Shown piece by piece: positions 22,885-29,718 of a DNA stretch of 30,030 nt. The notes beneath the pieces were generated by a model. The model saw only the letters and a list, made by a program, of their open reading frames with translations. It made no database searches and was not told the DNA's origin. Position 1 is the first letter of the stretch, and every line of letters begins with the position of its first letter. The translations under genes and the position numbers were made by a program. Origin of the DNA: Actinocrinis sp035650855 (GTDB lineage Bacteria > Actinomycetota > Actinomycetes > Streptomycetales > Catenulisporaceae); the NCBI RefSeq assembly GCF_035650855.1, contig NZ_DASRGV010000103.1:1-30030 (forward strand), written 5' to 3'.

Positions 22885-24965
22885 GCGGACCCGGACGCCG
22901 CCGGAAGCCGAATCCGGAGGAAGAGGGCAGCCTGCCCGCGCCGCCGCGGCCGCCCGCAGGCTACGGGCAGCAGCAGCCCGCCCAGCCGCAGCACGACTAC
23001 GGGCACGAGTACGACTACGCCTACGACTGGCGCCAGCCTCAGGGCGGGCAGCCCGAGGCACAGCCCGGCCCGGTGTTCGACGCGTTCTCCTCCGGCCAGC
23101 ACCAGGTCCCGCCGAACGATCAGCCCGCGTATTACAACCCGGTCGGCTATGGCTTGAACGATCCGTACTCGCCCACGGGGTACGCTTCGCAGCCGCCGGC
23201 GGCACCTCCGCAGCCTGCGCGGCAACCGTTCTCGCCGCAGCCGTATGCGTCGCCGCCTGAGCCGCCCCCCTCCGTACCGCGCCCTGACGCTGTGTGGCCT
23301 GACGCACCCTCACGGAACGACGCACCGTCACGGAACGACGCACCGTCACCCCAGCCTTTCCCGCACCAAGCCGGTCAGCCGTCGTCCCGTACGCCGTTCG
23401 GGCAGCCCCCCTCCTACACGGCTGCCACCCCCACCGCGCCTCCGCCCTCCGCGCCCACCCGGCCGCCCACGCCGCCCGCCTCGGACCCCGACGCCCTCTT
23501 CGACGACAACGACCTCTTCGACACCGGTTCGTCGTTCTCGGCCTCCTCCTCGTCGGTCACGAACGCCGCGGCAGCCGCTCCGGCTCGCGCCCCCGAGCCG
23601 CCGACCGTCACCGACCCGGTCGTGCCGCCCCCGCCGGAAGGGGCCCCTCGTCCCAACGACGGCTACACGGCCGCCGACTTCGCGTTCATCGAGGAGGAGA
23701 CCGGCCAGGACGTCAAGGGCTGGCTCACCTTCGTCGAGTCGCGCGCGGACAGCCGCGCGGACCGGACCAAGCGCTTCCGGCGCCGGCTGATCGGCGCGGG
23801 CGTCGCGGTAGCCCTGGTCGCGGCGGGCATCGGCGCGTACGCGCTCTTCAACGGCGGATCGCTGATCGGAGGCGGCGGCCCCACGAAGTCCGTGGTCCTG
23901 CTCCAGATCAGCGACTCCACCGGCAATGCGGTAGCCGATGCGCTGCTCGTTACCGACCACACGGCGACCACAGGCACCGGCACCTCGAAGACCGTGACCG
24001 GTAAGGGCGCAAGCGTGCTGATCCCCTCTCAGATGGTGGTGAACAGCACCGGATTCGGCCAGCAGGCCTTCGGCGGCAACATGGCCCAATCCGTTCCCGC
24101 GGCCGGTAAGGACACAGTCGCCGACGCGCTCGGCGTCAACATCGACGGCGTGTGGCGGATGGACGAGGTCACCTTCGCCGGGTTGATCGACCAGATCGGT
24201 GGCATCCAGCTCAACGCCGACGTCGCGGTCCCGGCAGCCACTGCCAGTCCTACCGCGGCAGCAATCCCCGTCGGCAACCAGAAGCTGACGGGCGGTCAGG
24301 CCGTCGCCTACAGCACGTACACGGCGAAGGGCGAGGGCCCCGATGCCCAGATCGAGCGGTTCGGACAGGTCGTCAGCGGCCTCTTCGCGGCGCTGCCCAC
24401 GGACGCCGGCGCGATCACCGCGTACCTGAACCACCTGGGCATCGTCGACGACCCAGCCCTCCCCGAGAGCAAGCTGAGCCCGATCCTCGCGGCACTCGCG
24501 GCAGAGCAGCAGGCCGGTGCGCTTACCGCTAAGGCACTGCCGCTGCGCACCGACGGCTCGAACGAGCTGAACGTGCAGGCCGCGGCGCCCATCGTGAGCA
24601 GCCTGCTCGGTGGCGCCCTTAACACGCAGAACAACGGACAGATCTCCCGAGTCCTGGTCGAGGACGCGTCCGGTCACTCCGGCATCCAGTCCCAGGCCAT
24701 CCGAGGCGCCGCGCAGGCGCGCCTCGCGAACGGCGGCTACACGTTCGTCGACGGCGCGACGGTCGCCCACCGGTCCACCAGCGTGGTCGAAGTCGGCTCG
24801 GACGGCGCGAAGTCGGCCGCGGTACAGCTCGCCGCGACGCTCGGCCTTCAGCCCAACGACGTGCAGGTAGTGTCCGGGATGAGCACCTTCGCTGACGCGA
24901 CCGTGCTGCTCGGCGCCGACTGGCCCAAGCTGGCCAACGTCACCCTCCCCGGCACCACCAACTGA
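22881..24965 (+). CDS. LytR/CpsA/Psr-like membrane protein with LytR_C domain
   Basis: A 694-aa protein. Residues 1-300 are cytosolic and Pro/Gln/Ala/Tyr-rich (disordered). One transmembrane helix covers 303-322 (LIGAGVAVALVAAGIGAYAL). An extracytoplasmic LCP-like region (about 335-540) and a LytR_C domain (about 590-690) follow. LCP proteins attach glycopolymers to peptidoglycan. Here the LCP part is weak: DALLVTDHTA replaces the usual D(T/S)-start core, and the region matching the catalytic Arg-rich motif reads AYSTYTAKGEGPDAQIERF, so transferase activity is doubtful. GTG 22881 has AGGAGG with 4-base spacing and overlaps the nadD stop, indicating translational coupling. The linker contains a 6-aa tandem repeat (DAPSRN). 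Confidence 0.82.
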   Translation: MSGPGRRRKPNPEEEGSLPAPPRPPAGYGQQQPAQPQHDYGHEYDYAYDWRQPQGGQPEAQPGPVFDAFSSGQHQVPPNDQPAYYNPVGYGLNDPYSPTGYASQPPAAPPQPARQPFSPQPYASPPEPPPSVPRPDAVWPDAPSRNDAPSRNDAPSPQPFPHQAGQPSSRTPFGQPPSYTAATPTAPPPSAPTRPPTPPASDPDALFDDNDLFDTGSSFSASSSSVTNAAAAAPARAPEPPTVTDPVVPPPPEGAPRPNDGYTAADFAFIEEETGQDVKGWLTFVESRADSRADRTKRFRRRLIGAGVAVALVAAGIGAYALFNGGSLIGGGGPTKSVVLLQISDSTGNAVADALLVTDHTATTGTGTSKTVTGKGASVLIPSQMVVNSTGFGQQAFGGNMAQSVPAAGKDTVADALGVNIDGVWRMDEVTFAGLIDQIGGIQLNADVAVPAATASPTAAAIPVGNQKLTGGQAVAYSTYTAKGEGPDAQIERFGQVVSGLFAALPTDAGAITAYLNHLGIVDDPALPESKLSPILAALAAEQQAGALTAKALPLRTDGSNELNVQAAAPIVSSLLGGALNTQNNGQISRVLVEDASGHSGIQSQAIRGAAQARLANGGYTFVDGATVAHRSTSVVEVGSDGAKSAAVQLAATLGLQPNDVQVVSGMSTFADATVLLGADWPKLANVTLPGTTN
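23301..23351 (+). repeat. 18-bp tandem repeat coding DAPSRN
   Basis: Two near-identical 18-bp units (23301-23318, 23319-23336) plus a partial third encode DAPSRN-DAPSRN-DAPSP in the disordered N-terminal part of the LytR-like protein. Typical in-frame expansion. Confidence 0.8.
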
Positions 24966-25039
24966 CGAACCGCGCTCCCGCAGGTAGAACGCGCTGAACC
25001 GCCACTCGCCGCGCTTGGTCACCCCTCCGTGAGACCCTG

Positions 25040-25062
25040 TTACCACTACGAATTACCACTAC
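25040..25062. repeat. Direct repeat TTACCACTAC upstream of rsfS
   Basis: Identical 10-mers at 25040-25049 and 25053-25062 (13-bp period) in the 138-base gap before rsfS. The stretch is AT-richer than its surroundings and could be part of the rsfS promoter or an operator. Confidence 0.4.
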
Positions 25063-25103
25063 AAAGTTGGCTCAGACCTACCGAACTGAGAGGTGTGCCG
25101 AGA

Positions 25104-25514
25104 GTGACAGCGACCGACCGGGCGAGGGAGCTCGCGATTGCGGCGGCGCAGGCGGCGTCGGACAAGCTCGCCGATGACATCGTGGCCTACGACGTGAGCG
25201 ACGTCTTCGTGATCACGGACGCCTTCGTGCTCGCGTCCGCTCCGAACGACCGGCAGGTCAGGGCCATCGTCGACGCGATCGAGGAGCAGCTGCTCGAACT
25301 GGGCGCCAAGCCGGCCAGGCGCGAGGGCCAGCGCGAAGGCCGCTGGGTGCTGCTCGACTACATCGACATCGTCGTGCACGTCCAGCACGCCGAGGAGCGC
25401 ACCTACTACGCGCTCGAGCGGCTGTGGAAGGACTGTCCGATCATCAGCCTGCCCGCATCCGTCACCAGCGGCCGGTCCGCGGGCCCCGCGGCCGACTTCG
25501 GCGGCGCCCAATGA
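25104..25514 (+). CDS. rsfS: Ribosome silencing factor RsfS
   Basis: A 136-aa protein of the Iojap/RsfS family. It binds bL14 on the 50S subunit and blocks joining with the 30S subunit when nutrients are scarce. The family core DDIVAYDVSDVFVITDAFVLASAPNDRQVRAI and the end VLLDYIDIVVHVQHAEERTYYALERLWKD are all present; the last 25 residues are variable. GTG 25104 gives the usual start VTATDRAREL, with GAGAGG 10 bases upstream. GTG 25095 is a weaker alternative because it sits one base from that Shine-Dalgarno. The stop overlaps the next ATG by 4 bp (ATGA). Confidence 0.95.
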   Translation: MTATDRARELAIAAAQAASDKLADDIVAYDVSDVFVITDAFVLASAPNDRQVRAIVDAIEEQLLELGAKPARREGQREGRWVLLDYIDIVVHVQHAEERTYYALERLWKDCPIISLPASVTSGRSAGPAADFGGAQ

Positions 25515-26329
25515 CTCCCGGCGACGATCTCAACGCCGGCGACGCTCCCGACTCCAACCCACCCCAACCCGAGTCTGAGCCCGCCGCCGACCCTGGCTCC
25601 CCATCCGACCGCCACGCCTACCACGCCCCCGGCCGTCGCGTCGTCATCTGGCGGCACGGCCAGACCGAGTGGAACGTCGAGGGCAGGTTCCAGGGCCAGA
25701 CCGACGTGCCGCTCGACGCCGTCGGCCGCGACCAGGCCCGCCGCGCCGCCCGGCTCCTCGCCGCGCTGCGCCCGAACGTGATCACCGCGTCAGACCTCGC
25801 CCGCGCGGCCGACACGGCCCGTGAGCTGAGCGCGCTGACCGGCCTGCCTGTCATGCTCGACAAGGGGCTGCGGGAGACCTACGCGGGCACCTGGCAGGGC
25901 CTGACGGACACGGAGATCCGGGAGAAGTTCCCGGAGGAGTTCGCGGCCTGGAAGCGCGACCACTCGGTCCGCCGCGGCGGCGGCGAACTGGAGATCGAGG
26001 TGGCCGACCGCGTCGTCCCCGCGATCCTGCGCGCGCTCGAAAGCGTCCCCCCGCGCGGCACCCTCGTCGTGGTCAGCCACGGCGGCTCCTCCCGCGTCGC
26101 GATCGGCCGCCTGCTCGGCCTGCCCCCCGAGCACTGGAGCAGCCTCGGCGGCCTGTCGAACTGCTGCTGGTCGGTCCTCGGCGAGGCCTCCCGCGGCTGG
26201 CGCCTGCTCGAACACAACGCGGGCTCCCTCCCCGAGCCGGTCATCGGCGACGACGCCAACGCGGACGCGGACGCGGATGGTGAGGGCGACAGCAACGGTG
26301 ATGCGGACGGGCGAGCCGCCCTGGCCTGA
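25511..26329 (+). CDS. Histidine phosphatase (phosphoglycerate mutase-like)
   Basis: A 272-aa protein of the histidine phosphatase superfamily. The catalytic motif RHGQTEWN lies near residue 47, the acid/base Glu is in LRETYAGTWQG, and the second histidine is in VVVSHGGSSRVAIGRLLGLP. This is the cofactor-dependent PGM-like subfamily often annotated GpmB/phosphatase. It is probably a broad or unknown small-molecule phosphatase rather than the glycolytic mutase. The first 38 residues are Asp/Pro/Ser-rich, and the last 25 are a run of Asp/Ala/Gly repeats; both are likely disordered. ATG 25511 overlaps the rsfS stop, so the two are translationally coupled. Confidence 0.88.
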   Translation: MTPGDDLNAGDAPDSNPPQPESEPAADPGSPSDRHAYHAPGRRVVIWRHGQTEWNVEGRFQGQTDVPLDAVGRDQARRAARLLAALRPNVITASDLARAADTARELSALTGLPVMLDKGLRETYAGTWQGLTDTEIREKFPEEFAAWKRDHSVRRGGGELEIEVADRVVPAILRALESVPPRGTLVVVSHGGSSRVAIGRLLGLPPEHWSSLGGLSNCCWSVLGEASRGWRLLEHNAGSLPEPVIGDDANADADADGEGDSNGDADGRAALA

Positions 26330-26383
26330 CGTGCCAGACCCGTCCGGCGGCTTATGGATTTCGCGTTTCGCTCCCGCGTTGGC

Positions 26384-26389
26384 TAATAT
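26384..26389 (+). promoter_or_regulatory. Possible -10 of tRNA-Ala
   Basis: TAATAT about 97 bases upstream of the tRNA is the best -10-like hexamer in the 157-base gap after the phosphatase gene. No clear -35 is visible. The gap otherwise holds nothing recognisable. Confidence 0.3.
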
Positions 26390-26486
26390 GGCGGAGCCCG
26401 CCCGGGAACAGAGTGATTCCATGGATACGCAAAGCGTTTGTTCCTGGCGGGACCAAAAGTCCTCCCAGCTGGGCGGATCTATATAA

Positions 26487-26559
26487 GGGGCCATAGCTCA
26501 GCTGGTAGAGCATCTGTCTGGCAGACAGAAGGTCAGGGGTTCAAGTCCCCTTGGCTCCA
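26487..26559 (+). tRNA. tRNA-Ala (GGC)
   Basis: A 73-base cloverleaf: acceptor GGGGCCA pairs with TGGCTCC and includes the G3-U70 wobble that identifies alanine tRNA. D loop is AGCTCAGCTGGTAGAGC, anticodon stem TCTGT/ACAGA with loop CTGGCAG (anticodon GGC, reading GCC), T arm GGGGTTCAAGTCCCC, discriminator A. CCA is not encoded. Its 3' end is the boundary with the integrative element. Confidence 0.97.
26533..26559 (+). other. Presumed attL core in the 3' part of tRNA-Ala
   Basis: Tyrosine integrases of actinomycete elements commonly use the 3' half of a tRNA as att site. The integrase gene lies 102 bases away and points towards the tRNA. The second copy (attR) would lie beyond 30030, so the exact core cannot be drawn here. 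Confidence 0.45.
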
Positions 26560-26574
26560 CAACAGAAAATGCAG

Positions 26575-26612
26575 GTCAGGGCCGGTGACCCATTGAGGTT
26601 ACCGGCCCTGAC
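26575..26612. terminator. 16-bp hairpin between tRNA-Ala and the integrase
   Basis: GTCAGGGCCGGTGACC (26575-26590) pairs with GGTTACCGGCCCTGAC (26597-26612), one G-U wobble, loop CATTGA. It lies 16 bases past the tRNA and 50 bases past the integrase stop, so it can terminate both converging transcripts. Confidence 0.7.
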
Positions 26613-26621
26613 TCGTTCGTG

Positions 26622-26643
26622 GGTCTCAGTTACGGTCTCAGTT
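26622..26643. repeat. Direct repeats GGTCTCAGTT, possible integrase arm sites
   Basis: Identical 10-mers at 26622-26631 and 26634-26643 (12-bp period) lie between the att side of the tRNA and the integrase stop. Arm-type binding sites of tyrosine integrases have this form and place. Confidence 0.45.
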
Positions 26644-26661
26644 GGTACCTGTTCGCGGACC

Positions 26662-28002
26662 TTAAGCCGCCTCGCCGGAGTCCCAGAGGTGGTCTCCGAG
26701 CCGCTTCGCGATGTCCTTGCGCATGGCGTCTGTGACGTGCTGGTAGCGCAGCATCATGTCAGGGTTCGACCAGCCCATGAAGTCCATCGCGGCTCGCGGA
26801 GCGACCTCCAAGAGCGCCAACACCGTTGCCGCTGTGTGCCGAGCGTCGTGCAGCCGGGCCTCACGCACGCCTGCCTCGGCGAGCACTTCCCGCCACTCCG
26901 CGCGGTCGGCTTTCGAGTCGATCGGCTTGCCGTTCTCCTGCGCGAACATCCAGCCCTCGTCATGCCACTCGGTGCCAGCGAACTCGCGCTCGCGGTCCTG
27001 CTCTGCGTTGTGCGCTTCGACCATGTCCCAGAGCCGGTCAGGCAGCACGATGTACCGGCGGCCGGCGCGAGACTTCACGGGAACCTCTACCAAGCCGCCC
27101 CCGTGGCGCTGTGGGCAGTGGCGCGCGTGCCCTGTGCAGTTCGCTGGGCACGGTCGGCACGTCTCCGGCCGTTTGTGCCGCTTGCAGGGCTCCGGGCACA
27201 CTGCGGTCTTGTGCCGTGGGGCCGCACAGGCGGCAGGGTCTTCGCAGCCGTGCTGCCACGTCTGGCGCTGGAGCTGTTTGGGGAACCTCAACGCGCGCCG
27301 CTTCGCGTCAAGCCGCTCGCGCTTGATGCCGAGCGCTTCGCCCTGGCGAATTCCAAGCGCCAGGGCGAGCACGAAGCGCACGCCGTTCCTACGCCTGAGC
27401 GAAGCAGCGATGATGCGGCGCACCTCGTCCGGCTCGAAAGGCTCGCGCTCCTCTTCGTCCTCAATCCTTGGCGGCTTTGCCAGAGATACCGGATTCGTAC
27501 CCATGATGACCTTGCGGCGAATAGCCTCGTTGAATGCGGCTCGCGCAGTGCGGTGGACTTGAAGCACCGTGTAGACGCCTGCTCCGGACTTCTCAAGCTT
27601 CGTGTATAGCTTCTCGAAGTGTTCCGGGTCGATCGCGTCCATATGGTGCTTCCCGACACCAGGAATCAGGTACCGGTAAACGGCGGTGCGGTGACCGGCG
27701 AGGGTCTTGAACCTCGCGGTGCGCGATTCGATATCTTCCACCCAGTGTGTGAGCCAGTCCGCAACGAGCGGGGAACGACCGGGCTTGCGCAGCTGACCGG
27801 CGCTGATTTCGGCGCGCAGCTCATTGAGCTTGTCGATGACGCCTTTTTCGGTCTTGGCCTTTCGGTGCCGCCGGTCCGGCTCGCCGTTGTCTTTCACGCC
27901 GACGATGATCCGGCCGTGCCAGTAACCGTCCGTCTCGCTGTAGTAGAGGGAGCCCGCTCCGTTGGGTGCGCGGGTGCCTTCAGGACGCTTCTTGCGGGGC
28001 AT
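26662..28002 (-). CDS. Tyrosine integrase with Cys-rich insertion
   Basis: A 446-aa site-specific recombinase that would integrate and, with the excisionase, excise the element at tRNA-Ala. An arm-binding-type N-terminus (GSLYYSETDGYWHGRI), a core-binding SAM-like domain (about 75-180) and the catalytic domain follow in order. Catalytic residues: R219 (LGIRQGEAL), H385 and R388 (LHDARHT), the Trp in FMGWSN at the usual His/Trp position, and nucleophile Y420 (LRYQH). Between R219 and the HxxR box a 44-residue insertion (about 253-296) carries eight cysteines and several histidines, probably a zinc-binding module. I recall similar insertions in other streptomycete integrases. ATG 28002 has CAGGAG 8 bases upstream and follows the excisionase stop by 14 bases. 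Confidence 0.93.
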   Translation of the reverse strand: MPRKKRPEGTRAPNGAGSLYYSETDGYWHGRIIVGVKDNGEPDRRHRKAKTEKGVIDKLNELRAEISAGQLRKPGRSPLVADWLTHWVEDIESRTARFKTLAGHRTAVYRYLIPGVGKHHMDAIDPEHFEKLYTKLEKSGAGVYTVLQVHRTARAAFNEAIRRKVIMGTNPVSLAKPPRIEDEEEREPFEPDEVRRIIAASLRRRNGVRFVLALALGIRQGEALGIKRERLDAKRRALRFPKQLQRQTWQHGCEDPAACAAPRHKTAVCPEPCKRHKRPETCRPCPANCTGHARHCPQRHGGGLVEVPVKSRAGRRYIVLPDRLWDMVEAHNAEQDREREFAGTEWHDEGWMFAQENGKPIDSKADRAEWREVLAEAGVREARLHDARHTAATVLALLEVAPRAAMDFMGWSNPDMMLRYQHVTDAMRKDIAKRLGDHLWDSGEAA

Positions 28003-28016
28003 GGTGGGTCTCCTGT

Positions 28017-28253
28017 TCAGTGGTCAAGCGGTTGGGTGGTCGGGTGCTGTTCGGCCGTCAGCCGGGCCGAATAGGCCTCGACTTCGTCGAGCGGAATTCG
28101 CCGCGAGCGGCCAATGAGGAGCGAGCGGAGCTCGCCGCTTTTGATGAGCGCGAAGACGGTGGTTCGGCCGATGCCGAGCGCGTCTGCGGCTTGCTCGACC
28201 GTGAGCATCACGCGAGGCGTGCCACGGGGTGGTGTGGTGTCTTGGGCGGTCAT
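28017..28253 (-). CDS. Excisionase-like helix-turn-helix protein
   Basis: A 78-aa DNA-binding protein with a MerR/HTH_17-type winged helix: LTVEQAADALGIGRTTVFALIKSGELRSLLIGRSRRIPLDEVEAYSARL (about residues 17-65). Size, fold and place directly upstream of an integrase on the same strand fit an excisionase (Xis) that bends the att DNA. ATG 28253 has GAGAGGA about 7 bases upstream; M16 is a weaker alternative start. The frame is open far upstream, but that stretch overlaps the ATPase gene and has no family character. Regulation may involve the nested palindrome just upstream. Confidence 0.85.
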   Translation of the reverse strand: MTAQDTTPPRGTPRVMLTVEQAADALGIGRTTVFALIKSGELRSLLIGRSRRIPLDEVEAYSARLTAEQHPTTQPLDH

Positions 28254-28304
28254 GCCGGGTCCTCTCGTGTTGGGGCCGGGGGTTAACTCGCCGCCAGGGG
28301 GTTG

Positions 28305-28482
28305 GCGAAATAAGGGAAGTAAGCGAAAAAAGGCCGGTGAGCTGCGGGAACGTGTTCGCGGGGGCGGCGAAGTAAGGCGAAAGAAGTCCGGGCCAGGGAC
28401 CTTTTTTCGCCTTACTTCGCCACGGCGGCGAGGGAGAAAGGCCAGGTGGGAGCGCTTATTTCGCTTCATTCGCTTTTTTCGC
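28305..28482. repeat. Ten 9-bp iterons in a nested palindrome (candidate origin)
   Basis: Three plus-strand units at 28305-28331 (GCGAAATAA, GGGAAGTAA, GCGAAAAAA), two at 28367-28385 (GCGAAGTAA, GCGAAAGAA), two on the minus strand in 28402-28420 and three on the minus strand at 28456-28482 (GCGAAAAAA, GCGAATGAA, GCGAAATAA). The outer sets match as an inverted repeat at 22 of 27 positions; the inner sets pair as a 21-bp hairpin. The array lies between the ATPase and excisionase genes. It is the only non-coding part of the element's known stretch and is locally AT-rich, as origins are. Confidence 0.8.
28366..28421. promoter_or_regulatory. 21-bp hairpin inside the iteron array
   Basis: 28366-28386 pairs with 28401-28421 over 21 bp with one G-U, leaving a 14-base loop (TCCGGGCCAGGGAC). 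In the minus-strand transcript it forms the leader of xis-int. No T-tract follows, so it is not a standard terminator; a binding site, attenuator or single-strand initiation structure are open options. Confidence 0.65.
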
Positions 28483-29718
28483 CCCCGCCAGGGTCCACAC
28501 GTCGGTGGGCCGTCCCGCTCCATGCCGCTGCGTGCGGGTGACGCCGGGGATGGCCTCGACCTTCGAGAGCAGGTCATCGAGCTGGGTTCGGGTGAGCTTG
28601 CGGGAGAATAGGTCGGAGAGCTGCGAGCGGGTGAGGCCCTGCGCGCCGGCCGCATCGAGCGCGACGATGACCTTGTCCAGGCGGGCGTCTCCGGTGCCGG
28701 TGCCCAACACGAACGCGGCGGTGGCCCGTGAGTAGCAGACCAGGGCGTAGGCCGCTTTCAGGTGCGGCACGTCCACCTCGGTTTTCCCGTCGCCCAGGGC
28801 GTAGAGCATCGCGACCCGCCGCGCGTACGGCGTCGCCCTGGCGGTGAACTGGGCGACGGTGCCGTCGCTGGGCTGAGCGCCGGACAGCGCGCTGTAGACC
28901 ACCTCCGCCCAGTACGCGCGGGCCGCGTCGGTCAGCGGGATGCGGCGTAGGTCGCGGGCCTGTTTGACCAGTTCGCGCAGCACCGCGCCGTGGTTGTTGA
29001 CGAGGTCTTCGGGGGCTCCGTCGCCGTCGGGGATCTCTTTGGAGCGTTCGGAGTAGATGGGCAGGAACCGGTTGTAGGTGCCTCCGGCCATGTCCACGCC
29101 GCTGGCACGCTGGCGGAACTCGCCGGGGGTGATGTGCGCCAGGATGCCGATGTGCGGCGCGGTGGCATGCACCGAGGCCTTCGTGAGTGTGGAGAGGTCG
29201 TCGCCCTCCCATGCCTGCCTGAGCACGCCGGAGAGGGTGTTGCCCTCCCGGCCCGCGCGGCTCATGGTCACGCCGTACTCGGTCTCGATGACCAGGCGCA
29301 GCTTGCCGCCGCTCGCGCCGTCTTCCTCGTCCGCGACGGCGGCGATCAGGCCCTCGCCGGACGAGAGTCCGGAGGTGACGTTCTCGCTGTGGAACACTGG
29401 GTCGGCGGCTTTGACCAGGCGTGCCGCGACACCGAGCGAGGTGCCTTTGCGGCCGATGCCGGTGTGTCCGAGGATCAGCGGCCACAGCAGCGCGGGGTGG
29501 CGGTCATCGGAGATCTGGGCGTAGGGGCCGGGTCCGGCCATCACGCCGAAGAACGCCATGAGCGTGGCGAGCACCGCGACCGGATCGGCTTCGCTGGTCT
29601 TGGTCAGGGTGAGCGAGGTTTCGCCCAGCCAGCCCTGGTAGACGGCCTCGTCGGGGACCGGGCCGGAGCGGGTGACCGGACGCACGGCAGGGCTCTGCGT
29701 CTCCTCGGTCTCGGTCAC
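28456..29718 (-). CDS. DUF3987-like primase-associated ATPase/helicase
   Basis: A 420-aa protein that I place near the DUF3987 replication proteins of phages and integrative elements. A P-loop-like segment GHTGIGRKGTS (residues 84-94) has RKGTS instead of the GK(S/T) of a normal Walker A. KLRLVIETEYGV looks like a Walker B, and HIGILAHITPGEFR like a sensor/arginine region. The C-terminal 70 residues look like a winged helix (GLTRSQLSDLFSRKLTRTQLDDLLSKV). Role inferred: unwinding or loading during element replication with the primase encoded upstream. GTG 29718 overlaps the primase stop by 4 bp. The last nine codons (AKKANEAK and stop) coincide exactly with three 9-bp iterons. Confidence 0.7.
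   Translation of the reverse strand: MTETEETQSPAVRPVTRSGPVPDEAVYQGWLGETSLTLTKTSEADPVAVLATLMAFFGVMAGPGPYAQISDDRHPALLWPLILGHTGIGRKGTSLGVAARLVKAADPVFHSENVTSGLSSGEGLIAAVADEEDGASGGKLRLVIETEYGVTMSRAGREGNTLSGVLRQAWEGDDLSTLTKASVHATAPHIGILAHITPGEFRQRASGVDMAGGTYNRFLPIYSERSKEIPDGDGAPEDLVNNHGAVLRELVKQARDLRRIPLTDAARAYWAEVVYSALSGAQPSDGTVAQFTARATPYARRVAMLYALGDGKTEVDVPHLKAAYALVCYSRATAAFVLGTGTGDARLDKVIVALDAAGAQGLTRSQLSDLFSRKLTRTQLDDLLSKVEAIPGVTRTQRHGAGRPTDVWTLAGAKKANEAK

Noticed and set aside
23346..25046. 566-codon open frame antisense to the LytR-like gene
   Set aside because: Shadow frame without ribosome site; the plus strand has membrane helix, LytR_C domain and coupling to nadD.
26477..26486. TATATA just before tRNA-Ala as its -10 box
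   Set aside because: Transcription would begin inside the mature tRNA.
28305..28482. CRISPR array
   Set aside because: Units are 9 bp, directly adjacent and on both strands, with no spacers of constant length.
28254..28655. N-terminal extension of the excisionase frame across the iteron array
   Set aside because: It overlaps the ATPase gene and the palindrome, and the excisionase has a good ribosome site at 28253.
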